The notes under the pieces: generated by a model
The model's input: the letters and a program-made list of their open reading frames with translations, nothing else
The model's database searches: none
Told to the model about the DNA's origin: nothing
In this document: piece by piece, positions 17,576 to 26,614 of the stretch
Layout of the letters: every line of letters begins with the position of its first letter
How positions within the stretch are numbered: the stretch's first letter is position 1
NCBI GenBank assembly: GCA_028293725.1
Contig: JAQGOE010000330.1
Location: 1 to 53,094 of the forward strand
DNA: 53,094 nucleotides
Direction of reading: 5' to 3'
From: Gammaproteobacteria bacterium
GTDB lineage: Bacteria > Pseudomonadota > Gammaproteobacteria > Steroidobacterales > Steroidobacteraceae
Position numbers and translations under genes: made by a program

Positions 17576-18975
17576 CGAGCGATCGATCCGAGCTGGGCGA
17601 GCACCGGGATTCCGAAGGAGCGCTCGAAGTCATCACGACACCGCAAGCGGCGATTCGACAGCAGCTCGTATCCGAACGGCACGCCCAGCGATAGCAGGGT
17701 ACTGAGCACGCAAACGATGAGGAAAAGCTTGGGTTTGTTCGGCTTTTCCGCCTTTACCGGAGGGTCGGCCGCGCTGATCAGGGTGACGTCATCGTAGTTC
17801 GCGGCGGAGGCGAACACGATCTGATCGTAACCGTCGAGCGCGCGCTTGTAGGTATTCTGGGCGGATTGCAGCTCGAGCACCAGCTTTGCGGCCTGATCCT
17901 GCACGCTCTGGCGCTCGAGAACCCGGGCTCGCTCCGTTTTCACAGCGGCCTGGTAGCGGTCCTCCAGCCCCCGGACGCGGGCGAGGCTGTTGGCCGCATT
18001 GCTCGATATGTTCTGGAGCTCGGCGTCCAGCGCACGTTGGGTTGCAGCCCTCTCGGACTGTAGCGCCAGTATCTTGGGGTGTTGTGGCCCGAGGGTGGCC
18101 CGCAAGTCCGCCATCTGCTCCTCGTAGGAAGTCAGTTTCTGGCGCAGGCTTTGCACCGCATCCGAAGCGAGTGCCTGGGTGCTACCCGTGGAATGGACTC
18201 CGAGCTGTTGGGCTTCGAGCTCGCGTCGCTGGTTCTGGGTGGCCAGCAATTTTTGCTGCAGGTCATCCAGCGCGGCGGAATCGGCGTCTGTTTTGCCGGA
18301 ATCGAGCTCGGTCATGCCGTGCTCGTTGCGGAACGCGGTGACCTTGTCCTGTGCCGCGATGGCCTTGCCCCGCAGCTCGGCCAACTCCTCCGAGTAGCGG
18401 GAGGCCCGCTCACCCGCCGGCTGGCTGGTGCGTTTCCGTGCCTGCGCGAGGTATGCGGTGGTGATCGCATTCGCTATCCGCGCGGCTTTCACCGGATCCT
18501 TGCTGGAAACGGAGACGTAGAGCAGCTGGCTACCGATGCCCTGTTGCACTTGGACGGCTGTCTGCAGGCCGCGTATGCCAGCCTCCAACAACGCATCCCG
18601 CGGACCGGCAAATCCGGGTTTGAATTCCGGGTCCTCGAGCAGGTTGAGCTTCTCTATTGCCGGCTGCAGCACGACGCGGCTGTTGATCAGCTCGATCTGG
18701 GTCGGAATGAAAGTGGCCTCCAGGCCCATCACGCCATCTCGACCGGCGAGCGGATCCCGATCGTCTTTATTCACCATCAGCGTTGCGGTCGCGACGTATT
18801 TCTTCGGCATCAGCTTGATGCCGAAGCCCCCGATCGCGATGCACGTCACCGCGGCAATGGCGCTGATTTTCCAATACGCCCGCAGAACGCACAGGATCTG
18901 CGCCACCGACATCCCGCCGCCGGACGATTCTTCTTCAGGTAGCGGCAGCTGGGATGGGTAAGCATCGGCGGCCAA
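17572..18975 (-). CDS. Polysaccharide co-polymerase / chain-length regulator (Wzz/GumC-like, no kinase domain)
   Basis: The 467-residue inner-membrane protein has a Wzz domain with a first membrane helix near 33-53, a long periplasmic coiled-coil region (about 180-390, rich in Q, R, E and A) and a second membrane helix near 405-428. The second helix is preceded by the Pro/Lys-rich PPVKAEKPNKPK motif usual for polysaccharide co-polymerases. It sets chain length and links the inner membrane to the export channel. No Walker motifs are present; the separate ATPase at 22781 is a candidate partner. It follows the SLBB export gene with a 23-base gap and overlaps the DUF6492-like gene. Confidence 0.86.
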   Translation of the reverse strand: MAADAYPSQLPLPEEESSGGGMSVAQILCVLRAYWKISAIAAVTCIAIGGFGIKLMPKKYVATATLMVNKDDRDPLAGRDGVMGLEATFIPTQIELINSRVVLQPAIEKLNLLEDPEFKPGFAGPRDALLEAGIRGLQTAVQVQQGIGSQLLYVSVSSKDPVKAARIANAITTAYLAQARKRTSQPAGERASRYSEELAELRGKAIAAQDKVTAFRNEHGMTELDSGKTDADSAALDDLQQKLLATQNQRRELEAQQLGVHSTGSTQALASDAVQSLRQKLTSYEEQMADLRATLGPQHPKILALQSERAATQRALDAELQNISSNAANSLARVRGLEDRYQAAVKTERARVLERQSVQDQAAKLVLELQSAQNTYKRALDGYDQIVFASAANYDDVTLISAADPPVKAEKPNKPKLFLIVCVLSTLLSLGVPFGYELLSNRRLRCRDDFERSFGIPVLAQLGSIAR

Positions 18976-18998
18976 CGGCAGCTGCGGTCTATAGTCGA

Positions 18999-19910
18999 TC
19001 AGAAAATTCTCTCTTTCACGGTAATGACGTCGTTAGCCTGCACCTTGTCGCCCGGCTTCGCCCCGGTGACAACGTATTTGCCGCTGGCGTCCCGGCGCCT
19101 GATGTAAACACGCCGCGCGCTCCCGCGGTCTGTGACGCCGCCCGCGCGCGCGAGCGCTTCCAGGACCGTGGTGCCGGCCTCGAGCCGGTACGCGGCTGGC
19201 GTATGTACCTCGCCGGAGACGAAGAACTGTTCGGATTCGGGCACGAAGACGCGGTCGCCCCCCCGCAGTTTCTGCATCATTTCCGGGCTCGCCTCGTGCC
19301 CGCCGGCCACTTCGAGATTGATCGGATAGCGCTCTACCGCGCCGGACGGGCTTTGGCGCAGCAACACGATGACGTCGCTGCCCTTTTCCGTGCGCCCGCC
19401 GGCCAATGCCAGGAGATCGAGAACCGTCGTGTCCGACTCGATGGGATAACGTCCGGGTACCTTCACCTCACCCAGCACCGACACCCGTTGACTGAGCGAC
19501 TTGATGACTGAGAACGTCACGTGAGGGTCGACGAGGAACTGGCCATCGCGGAGCGCCGTTTCGACCTTCTGGGCGGCTTCCGTCGGGGACAGGCCTGCGA
19601 TAGCAACCGGTCCCGCGAGCGGCACCCGTACCTTGCCGTCGTCGGAGATGTACATGGTGCTATCCATCTCCGGCCGGCCAAACACGTCCATTTTGACCTG
19701 GTCACCGGGTCCGAGCTGCAGCAACGGCCGATCGTCGGCCACCTCGGAAGAAGTCGCTGGGGCCGCCAGATTCGGGCCACCGGCGCTGGCTTGTGCCAGT
19801 CCGAGCTGGGGTGTCCACAGCAAGAATAGGGCAATCAGCCCGAGACGCTTGTGCACGCTCTCTTTAAACCTCTGGAAACCCGAAGACTGCGAACCGGGGT
19901 GAGTCGACAT
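18999..19910 (-). CDS. Polysaccharide export protein (Wza/EpsE-like, SLBB domains)
   Basis: The 303-residue protein has a signal peptide ending near GLAQA, without a lipobox Cys. A Poly_export domain follows (LGPGDQVKMDVFGRPEM, about 66-82, with G.. VRVPLAG), then two SLBB beta-grasp domains. These start at SVLGEVKVPGRYPI and FVSGEVHTPAAYRL, each followed by a DLLALAGG or EALARAGG turn. Wza-type proteins form the outer-membrane channel for EPS. It is the first gene of a leftward operon with the Wzz-like and DUF6492-like genes. A second, separate set exists at 40544-43751. Confidence 0.87.
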   Translation of the reverse strand: MSTHPGSQSSGFQRFKESVHKRLGLIALFLLWTPQLGLAQASAGGPNLAAPATSSEVADDRPLLQLGPGDQVKMDVFGRPEMDSTMYISDDGKVRVPLAGPVAIAGLSPTEAAQKVETALRDGQFLVDPHVTFSVIKSLSQRVSVLGEVKVPGRYPIESDTTVLDLLALAGGRTEKGSDVIVLLRQSPSGAVERYPINLEVAGGHEASPEMMQKLRGGDRVFVPESEQFFVSGEVHTPAAYRLEAGTTVLEALARAGGVTDRGSARRVYIRRRDASGKYVVTGAKPGDKVQANDVITVKERIF

Positions 19911-19988
19911 TCACCCTCTTTAGAATTCTTGTGATCCTGGGGGCAAGTCAAGTCAATAGTATGAATGTACCGCCGCGCGCATAACAGG

Positions 19989-21884
19989 TCACTGAGCGAA
20001 TTTTGATAACAGCTTGACATAAGAGGACTGGTAGTAGATCGCCGGTTCGGTGACGGTCCATGAGGCGTCGGGCCAGACAGTGTTCCAGTCACGGTAGGAT
20101 TTTTGGGGAGGCTGTCCTGCGGGAGGGGCGATGGTTACCGGGACGCCGTCATGAACGGCGTTCGCGTTGGGCCCTCCAGGCACATATCCGGGAGGGGGGC
20201 CGCAGGGAGAATTCTTCGCATCACCCCAGCGCGTCCCGTGGGCGTACCAGGTGTGATAGATCTGGTTCAAGGAGACTGTTGCACCATAACGGTACATGTT
20301 GCTCAAGTAGACCACGCTGAGTGGGTTGACGCCGTGGAAGTAGTGCAACAAGTCGAGGGCACGGTTTCTGAAGGGGGCCGGCTCTTTGCCACCGATGCTG
20401 TAGGTGACCACGTCGAGATTCGAATTGCCGTAATTTGCCCGGGTTCGATTGCTGCCCCAATGATACTGGGGCGGGTGGATATAGGCGCGGTAAAGGTCAT
20501 CGTCGGAATCGAAACCGTAAACTTTGTTGCCCGCGCCGACGTCGTTCGCCTTGTCCGTGAGAATCGCTTTGCGCAAAGACGGGTCGGTGTGAGGCAGGCT
20601 CGTGTAGAACAGCAGGGCCTCGCCCTCTTCGGGCTTGTAACGGGACCATCCCATGTCGTGATACGGTTGGAGTTCACGGTAGTGGGCTTTGACGTAATCG
20701 CTGTATCCGCTTTCGTCGGTGACGGCATATAGATAGACCGCCGCGACGACTGCCTCCGCGTTCTGATCCTGCTCGCTCCAATCGGCAATGCCGGCATGGA
20801 CGATTCCACTGTCGCAGTGGGGCTGCTTGCTCGCGAGGGCTTGATAGTTCTTCCACGCCGCTGCCGCCCGCGCCCGCAACTGACCCGCCTCGCCGGCGAG
20901 CGCCGGAATGGAACCGAATACATAGGAGGCATGCGCGTCCATGCCTGCAACTGCGATGGTCGCCGAGCTGCAACTCGGGACGTAGAAGCGCGCATTACGA
21001 TCCGAGCTCGGCGGGGACGCCTGCGCATTGACTATCTCGCCGACCTTCAGGGCGGCGCTGCCATCCGGATACTGCATTCGCTTCAACCAGTCGATTTCCC
21101 ACTTCACCTCATCGAGCAGATCCGGAATGCCATTACCCGACTCAGGGATGCCGAAGTCGTCGGTGAAAACCGCGGGGGCTTCCTGGTAGGCGGTCAGCAA
21201 CTGGTGGACCGGCTCGGCCGCGAACGTGACGTACTTGTTGGTGTCTCCAGCGTCGAACCACCCGCCACTGAGATTGCGGATCTTGCTGCGGTTGTCGCGG
21301 TCCGTGATGTCGTGGGCTTCGGTGTCCTGATTCGGGCCGACGTAAGCAGGCTCATCGACCCAGCAGGCGTCGGCGAAGGGCCGCTGTTTGGCGAAGCCGC
21401 TGCGCTGGTAGAAGTACATGCGGGTCGCGGCCTTGAGGACCTCCTTGTAAGCGTCCTGTGCGATCCGAAATGGGGCCGAGCGCACCTTGTTCCCGGTGTC
21501 ATAGACAAAATAGGTTCCCAGCGCCTCGACACCCGAGAAGTCGAATTGCCAGCCGGTATCGCCGGAGGACTCTTCGGTTGCCCCATGATTCCACTGGGTC
21601 GGAGCGGCGGAGAAAACCACGGTCGCGTCACCAACGCGGCGGACGTCGTAGGTGCCCGATGGGGTGAATTTTTGACTGCTGTCGTAACCCGTCTGCGGGT
21701 TGCGGATAACAGCCACCTTGGGATCGTGAGGCCGGTACCCGAACTGATCGACTAGGATGTGCGCATCAAACCGGATACTGTCTGACGCTGGCACCTTGGC
21801 GGGCGCGTCCACAGGAGAGGCTGCGTGAGTGGGAGCCGCGAAAAATAGCAACACCACCAGACTGCCGTGATGTCTCATCGCCAT
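19989..21884 (-). CDS. Secreted glycoside hydrolase family 9 enzyme (endoglucanase-like, with CelD-type N-terminal domain)
   Basis: The 631-residue protein has a signal peptide (to about THAAS) and then an Ig-like CelD_N domain starting at ILVDQFGYRPHDPKVAV (about 43-59). The (alpha/alpha)6 catalytic domain of GH9 follows. Asp211 and Asp214 in GGWFDAGD are the family's nucleophile-activating aspartates, and Glu613 in VTEPAIYYQ sits where the acid catalyst is expected. PDLLDEVKWEIDWL and SNMYRYGATV are also GH9-like. GH9 enzymes hydrolyse beta-1,4-glucans or related links, so the exported polymer may contain such bonds, with this enzyme trimming it in the periplasm or outside. It is divergent from the DUF1080 lipoprotein. 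Confidence 0.85.
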   Translation of the reverse strand: MAMRHHGSLVVLLFFAAPTHAASPVDAPAKVPASDSIRFDAHILVDQFGYRPHDPKVAVIRNPQTGYDSSQKFTPSGTYDVRRVGDATVVFSAAPTQWNHGATEESSGDTGWQFDFSGVEALGTYFVYDTGNKVRSAPFRIAQDAYKEVLKAATRMYFYQRSGFAKQRPFADACWVDEPAYVGPNQDTEAHDITDRDNRSKIRNLSGGWFDAGDTNKYVTFAAEPVHQLLTAYQEAPAVFTDDFGIPESGNGIPDLLDEVKWEIDWLKRMQYPDGSAALKVGEIVNAQASPPSSDRNARFYVPSCSSATIAVAGMDAHASYVFGSIPALAGEAGQLRARAAAAWKNYQALASKQPHCDSGIVHAGIADWSEQDQNAEAVVAAVYLYAVTDESGYSDYVKAHYRELQPYHDMGWSRYKPEEGEALLFYTSLPHTDPSLRKAILTDKANDVGAGNKVYGFDSDDDLYRAYIHPPQYHWGSNRTRANYGNSNLDVVTYSIGGKEPAPFRNRALDLLHYFHGVNPLSVVYLSNMYRYGATVSLNQIYHTWYAHGTRWGDAKNSPCGPPPGYVPGGPNANAVHDGVPVTIAPPAGQPPQKSYRDWNTVWPDASWTVTEPAIYYQSSYVKLLSKFAQ

Positions 21885-21940
21885 ATCAGGGGCTCCGTGG
21901 TGAGGGTTGGAATTATAATAGCGAGGATAGGTACACCTCC
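21885..21940. promoter_or_regulatory. Shared divergent promoter, GH9 / DUF1080 lipoprotein
   Basis: Only 56 bases lie between the two start codons. An ATTATAAT block at about 21912-21919 contains a -10-like TATAAT readable on both strands, so one AT-rich core may serve both genes. No consensus -35 is visible on either side. Confidence 0.45.
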
Positions 21941-22777
21941 ATGGTTGAATTTTCCGATAGCGCGCGGCGTGCGATGTCTGCCGCGTTCATGGGGCTCTTA
22001 CTGCTCGGCGGGTGCTCCCGCGGGCAACAGCCGGTGGTTCGTGTCGACGCTCCGACCGGCGCCTGGGTAAGCCTTTTCAACGGCAGGAATCTCGATGGCT
22101 GGACCGCCAAGATCGCCGGTCTGCCGCTCAACGACAACTACCGCAACACGTTCCGTGTCGAGAACGGACTGCTACAGGTTTCTTACAAGGATTACGACAA
22201 GTTCGGCGACCGATTCGGCAGTCTGTTCTACAAAACGCCGCTGTCTCATTATTGGCTCCGGGCCGAGTATCGTTTCGTGGGCAGTGAGGTCTCCGGCGCG
22301 CCGCGGTGGGCCTACAAGAACAGCGGCATCCAGCTGCATGGCCAGGATCCCGCCACCATGCGCGTGGAGCAACAGTTCCCCGTGGCGGTCGAGTTCGACA
22401 TGGTGGGCGGGTGGATGATGGGTAGCCGTCCTACGGGAGACGTCTGTCAGAACGGAACCCTGGTGCGGATCGGCGGCGGTTTGCTCAAGGGGCAGTGCTC
22501 GAAGCTGGGCGACATCACCATTCGGGACGACCAGTGGGTCACGCTGCTAGCGGACGTGCAGGGAGCTGCTCACGTGAGGCAAGTCGTGAATGGGATGTTG
22601 GTGGTCGACTACACGGACATCGAGCTCGACCCTGCGAATGCGGATGCAGGTCGGCTGCTCACGGCGGGCGCCGCGCGGGCGTTGTCGGCCGGCTATATCT
22701 CCATCCAGTCCAACGGCCATCCGGTGGAGTTTCGCCGGATCGAGGTGCTGCCGGTCGCGGATCGCGGGCCCGGGTGA
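21941..22777 (+). CDS. DUF1080 / 3-keto-disaccharide hydrolase-like lipoprotein
   Basis: The 278-residue protein has a lipoprotein signal with the box LLGGC (Cys25). The body is a concanavalin-like jelly roll of the DUF1080 type, with WVSLFNGRNLDGW and the NSGIQLHGQDP segment characteristic of that family. Near the end it has IEFRRIEVL-type text (VEFRRIEVLP). Members cleave 3-keto-glycosides or bind sugars in the periplasm. GMC-type oxidoreductases such as those at 1 and 3071 could in principle make keto sugars, but that link is speculative. The ATG at 21941 follows a weak ribosome site. Confidence 0.78.
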   Translation: MVEFSDSARRAMSAAFMGLLLLGGCSRGQQPVVRVDAPTGAWVSLFNGRNLDGWTAKIAGLPLNDNYRNTFRVENGLLQVSYKDYDKFGDRFGSLFYKTPLSHYWLRAEYRFVGSEVSGAPRWAYKNSGIQLHGQDPATMRVEQQFPVAVEFDMVGGWMMGSRPTGDVCQNGTLVRIGGGLLKGQCSKLGDITIRDDQWVTLLADVQGAAHVRQVVNGMLVVDYTDIELDPANADAGRLLTAGAARALSAGYISIQSNGHPVEFRRIEVLPVADRGPG

Positions 22778-22780
22778 GCG

Positions 22781-23737
22781 TCAGAAGTTGTTGATCACCG
22801 CGCCCAGGATATTCGCCTGGGTCGTGTGCAGATTACGGCAGAGGCGCGTGAGAGCGCTGAATGAGGTCTTTTTTTCCCGGCCGAGCACGATGACGTTGCG
22901 AGCCACAGTCACCACCGCCAGTGCATCGGAGAAGTCCGTGGCCGCCGATGTATCCAGCAGTACGAATTCGAAACTGCGTGCCCAGTCGTTCAGCATCTGC
23001 TCGAAGCGCCTGCCCGAGAGCAGCTCGACCGGGTTGCGCGGCAGCCCACCCGAGGTCAGCAGCGCCATCTGCGGAAGGTTTTCAATGCCGTGCAGCCACG
23101 GGTCGGCCCCGTCGGCAAGCACTTGGGAGAGACCCGTCTTGTTTTCCGCGCCGAACAGCTCGTGCTGGCGGGGTCGCCGCAGGTCGGCATCGACCAACAA
23201 GGTCCGTCTGCCGAGCTGCGCGAAGGCGATGGCGAGCTCGGCCGCCAGTTGTGAGCGTCCTTCGCCGGCGGAGGGGCTCGAAAGGGCAATGATTCCCGAG
23301 CGTGGCCTGCCCTTGGTGCGAATGAGGAGTTCGGTGCGCAGCGAGCGCAGCGCCTCGCTCCGCGGACTGTCCGGATCGTGTGCTAGCACCAGATCACGCC
23401 CTGGGGCGAGAGGCGTGCCCGTCCACACGACCATCTCCCGCCGACGCGTTTGCCGCCGCAACATTTCCTCGACGATACCGAGCCTGTGTCGCTCACTACC
23501 CGGGTGCCGGGTCGCCCATTCCTGGGCCTCCTTGAGCTCTGTCGCGGTGACCAGGCCGCTGTGTACCGCCGCCTCCGAGAAGCGGACATGAAGGGTTTTC
23601 ATCGAGGCATAGATGGTCTCGATGGCGTCCTTCGGCAGCTTGAACAGCAACTCCAGTGCCTCGGCGACCTCTTGATCCGATTTTTCGAACGATCGGCTGG
23701 ATCTGGTCTCGGCGCTCATGCGATGGGTCGCTGTCAC
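22781..23737 (-). CDS. BY-kinase-like capsular ATPase (EpsG/CpsD type)
   Basis: The 318-residue protein has an N-terminal helical region (about 20-100) and a MinD/CpsD-type ATPase domain. The P-loop is SSPSAGEGRS (153-162), with Arg161 where most BY-kinases have Lys. Walker A' is LLVDADLRRPRQ (180-191) and Walker B is FVLLDTS. There is no Tyr-rich tail; the protein ends VINNF. EpsG-type kinases of exosortase loci are, as I recall, described with a similar GEGRS loop, so Arg may be a family trait. It probably partners the Wzz-like protein at 17572. The start is a GTG at 23737 or an ATG at 23719. It ends three bases from the DUF1080 stop. Confidence 0.78.
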   Translation of the reverse strand: MTATHRMSAETRSSRSFEKSDQEVAEALELLFKLPKDAIETIYASMKTLHVRFSEAAVHSGLVTATELKEAQEWATRHPGSERHRLGIVEEMLRRQTRRREMVVWTGTPLAPGRDLVLAHDPDSPRSEALRSLRTELLIRTKGRPRSGIIALSSPSAGEGRSQLAAELAIAFAQLGRRTLLVDADLRRPRQHELFGAENKTGLSQVLADGADPWLHGIENLPQMALLTSGGLPRNPVELLSGRRFEQMLNDWARSFEFVLLDTSAATDFSDALAVVTVARNVIVLGREKKTSFSALTRLCRNLHTTQANILGAVINNF

Positions 23738-23985
23738 GGAAGGGGCGGATTTGACCGGCTCGGCGGCCTGTCGGCCACGTACCGGATTTCGTCGTCCACT
23801 GGGCCTTTACTCTGCCACAGATGGCAGGCGTTCGTGTGTACGAAAGGACCGGGCGGGATTATGTCGAGGCTTTCAGGATGCTTACAAAAATTGTGAATTC
23901 ACCAAGCTCAGCGGTTTAGGTCTTGGTTACAATGCCTCGATAAATAAACTTCGGGCCCCGTAGTGGCACCGATATATAGCGACCG
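23738..23985. promoter_or_regulatory. Divergent region, BY-kinase-like / hydrolase
   Basis: This 248-base gap holds promoters for both outward genes. A TACAAT at about 23928-23933, 53 bases before the hydrolase ATG, is a plausible -10. Nothing else is recognisable. Confidence 0.35.
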
Positions 23986-25887
23986 ATGAATGCCGTTCCC
24001 GTTACGGATTTGAATCCTGCCTCCTGGGGTGAAGCGAAAGAGCCGCTTTATTTCCGGTCCGGTGAGCACACGCTGTTCGGGTGGCTGCATCGCCCGGACC
24101 CCGGGGTGCGCGCGGACACTGGGCTCGTGATCTGTAAACCCTTCGGTTTCGAGTCGAATAGCGCCTCCCGTACCGTGCGCGCCATCGCCGAATCGGCTGC
24201 CGGCATGGGGATGCCCGTCCTGCGCTTCGATTATCTGGGTACCGGCGATTCCGAGGACATCGACCCGGGCGCCGACCAGCTGCAAACGTGGCTGCAGGAC
24301 ATTCTGGCCGCCGTCGGTGAGCTACAACGGCGCTCCGGCGTCGAGCGCGTTTGCCTGCTCGGATTCCGGCTCGGGGCGCTATTGGCGACCTTGGCCGCCG
24401 CGCGCTGCGATGCGATAGGCGCGCTCGTTCTCCTGGCACCCGTCCTCAGCGGCAAGCGCTATTTGCGGGAGTTGCGCACGACGCAACTCGCGGGCTTGCT
24501 GGGAGTGAGGTCCGAGCAAAGTCCGGCCGGAGTCCCCAGTATGGGGAGCAAGCAACGTGCGGCGGAACCGATCGAAGCGGGCGGGTATCGCGTGTCGAAG
24601 GCCACCGTCGCCTCACTGTCGCAGGTCGAGCTCGGCGCCCTGGAATCCCCGCCGGCCCTGGAGATGCTCGTCATCGATCGGAGCGATTTGCCGGTCGCGC
24701 GGGCCTGGAAGGATGCATTGTCCGCGCGCGGAGCCCGGGTGCAATACGAGGTGCTGCCGGGGTATGTTGGACTCATGCGCGTACCGCAGCATGCGACGGT
24801 CCCTCGAGAGATGGTGGCGTGCGTAAACGACTGGCTGCAACGGCTCCGAAGCGATCCCGCCGTGCCTGGGCGAGTTGGCGCGCAACCGCTGGCAGTCGGG
24901 ACGGCCAGCTCCCCCGGGACCGTTCTGCGGTTGCGTGCAGAAGGCTCGACGCCCAATGGAAGTCCGATGGAGCGTCCGGTGCGGTTCGGCACGGACTCGG
25001 AGCTATTCGGTATCGTCACCGAGCCGGCAGGCAGCGAACGCCGCCGACGGGCCGTAATTCTTCTCAACACGGGCGCCGACTACCACGTTGGCGCACATCG
25101 GACTTCCGTTTATCTCGCTCGCCGCTGGGGTTTACGTGGGTACCACGTGTTACGCATGGACATGGCCGGGCTTGGTGACAGCGACACGCGGGCCGGCAGT
25201 CCCGGAGATGAGGTTTTTCCAGTCGCCGCACTGGATGACATCCGGGCCGCCGTCGAATTCATGCGAGCTCATTACAAGACTCAGCACGTCACCCTTGCGG
25301 GCGTCTGCTCCGGCGCCTATCACGCCCTGCGCGCCGCCGTGGCCGCTCTGCCGGTGAACGGCATACTCATGGTGAACCCTCTGAATTTCTTCTGGAAGGA
25401 GGGGACTTCCCTGGGCAGCCTGCAGCTCTCGGAGGTCGTGAACAATCCAACCGTCTACCGCGAGCGGGTTCGCTCGGTAAGCGCCTGGAAGAGGCTGTTG
25501 ACGGGGAAGGTGAACATCTGGCGCATCGCCCTGATCTATGCGCAGCGTCCACTTCTCGCTCTCGAATCCACCGTGCGCGATTGGGCGCGTTGGCTTCACA
25601 TCCGCCTGCCGCGCGATCTGGGCACGGAGCTGCAAGATGTCGTGGCGCGTAAGATTCGCGTGGCGTTCGTCTTCTCCGCCGGCGAGCCCGGACTCGAGCT
25701 GCTGCGGCTTCAGGGCGGCTCGACCCCGAAGCGGCTTGGCGAAGAGTGTCGGGTACGCATCATCGACGATGGCGACCACACTTTTAGTCGCACTGCTGCA
25801 AAAGCGCTCCTGGAAAGTGTTCTGAGCGAGGAACTCTCCCGTCAGGGTGAGCCCGTCAGACCTGGGCGGGCCACGCCTACAACTTGA
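23986..25887 (+). CDS. Two-domain alpha/beta hydrolase of the exosortase-A-associated type
   Basis: The 633-residue protein carries two alpha/beta-hydrolase folds in tandem. Domain 1 (about 20-285) has LRFDYLGTGDS and GFRLG (126-130), so the nucleophile-elbow serine is replaced by Arg128. Domain 2 (about 325-625) has LRMDMAGLGDS and GVCSG (439-443), with Cys441 at the elbow, plus DDGDHTF near the end supplying the His. It resembles the hydrolases that accompany exosortase A loci, usually two separate genes. The acyl or peptide substrate is unknown. Its 3' end overlaps the convergent DprE2-like gene by 11 bases. Confidence 0.75.
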   Translation: MNAVPVTDLNPASWGEAKEPLYFRSGEHTLFGWLHRPDPGVRADTGLVICKPFGFESNSASRTVRAIAESAAGMGMPVLRFDYLGTGDSEDIDPGADQLQTWLQDILAAVGELQRRSGVERVCLLGFRLGALLATLAAARCDAIGALVLLAPVLSGKRYLRELRTTQLAGLLGVRSEQSPAGVPSMGSKQRAAEPIEAGGYRVSKATVASLSQVELGALESPPALEMLVIDRSDLPVARAWKDALSARGARVQYEVLPGYVGLMRVPQHATVPREMVACVNDWLQRLRSDPAVPGRVGAQPLAVGTASSPGTVLRLRAEGSTPNGSPMERPVRFGTDSELFGIVTEPAGSERRRRAVILLNTGADYHVGAHRTSVYLARRWGLRGYHVLRMDMAGLGDSDTRAGSPGDEVFPVAALDDIRAAVEFMRAHYKTQHVTLAGVCSGAYHALRAAVAALPVNGILMVNPLNFFWKEGTSLGSLQLSEVVNNPTVYRERVRSVSAWKRLLTGKVNIWRIALIYAQRPLLALESTVRDWARWLHIRLPRDLGTELQDVVARKIRVAFVFSAGEPGLELLRLQGGSTPKRLGEECRVRIIDDGDHTFSRTAAKALLESVLSEELSRQGEPVRPGRATPTT

Positions 25888-26614
25888 GCCGCCGGAACAC
25901 CGTTTCCGGAATCGCGCGGATGATGAACATGATCAGCCGCCAGAACCCTGGCAGGTAAACCACCGACGCCGAGCGATCGATGGCCCGCACGATGCCGGCG
26001 GCGACCTGTTGGGGTTTCGCCCACAGAAGGCCCTTGGGGAATGCAGCGGTCATGGGAGTATCGACGAAACCGGGCTCGATGGTGATCACCGCGACCCCCG
26101 CTTTGTAGAGTCGCTGCCGCAGACCGGAGAGGAACGCGGTGACGAGCGCCTTCGAGCTGCCGTAGACGTAGTTGCTCTGACGGCCGCGGTCGCCGGCGAC
26201 GGAGGAGATCACGGCGATAGAGCCGGCGCGGCGCTGCTCGAACCGCACCGCGATGCTCGTCAGGAGTGCCGCGACCGACACCGCGTTGTTGCCGATTTCC
26301 TTCACGGTGAGGGCGGCGGAGCGCTCGCATGCCTTCTGATCGCTTAGTGTTCCGTATGCGATCAGCACTGTGTCCATACCACCGAGGAACTGCTCGGCCC
26401 GATCCAACATCGGCTCGTGTCCGTCCAGGTCGTTCGCGTCCAGGGTCTCGACACCCACTTCCTTTGCACCCCTGACGCGCAGGTCCGCCGCGATGGTTGC
26501 CAGCGCCGCCGAGTTCCTGCCGACGAGAAAAAGAGCATCGCCACGCTCCGCAAAAATGCGCGCTACCGCCTCAGCGATCGCCGACGTCGCACCTACAATC
26601 AATGCCTTTCTCAT
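25877..26614 (-). CDS. DprE2-like SDR: decaprenylphospho-2-keto-erythro-pentofuranose reductase
   Basis: The 245-residue short-chain dehydrogenase starts RKALIVGATSAIAEAVAR, matching the GxxxGxG-type NAD(P) loop variant of DprE2. It has the active-site pattern SSVAGDRG then YVYGSSKAL (Tyr and Lys four apart). In mycobacteria DprE2 reduces the 2-keto intermediate made by DprE1, giving decaprenylphosphoryl-arabinose. The ATG at 26614 overlaps the stop of the DprE1-like gene (ATGA), which supports coupling and fixes the start. A short hydrophobic C-terminal helix (FWRLIMFIIRAIPETVF) suggests membrane contact. Confidence 0.82.
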   Translation of the reverse strand: MRKALIVGATSAIAEAVARIFAERGDALFLVGRNSAALATIAADLRVRGAKEVGVETLDANDLDGHEPMLDRAEQFLGGMDTVLIAYGTLSDQKACERSAALTVKEIGNNAVSVAALLTSIAVRFEQRRAGSIAVISSVAGDRGRQSNYVYGSSKALVTAFLSGLRQRLYKAGVAVITIEPGFVDTPMTAAFPKGLLWAKPQQVAAGIVRAIDRSASVVYLPGFWRLIMFIIRAIPETVFRRLKL

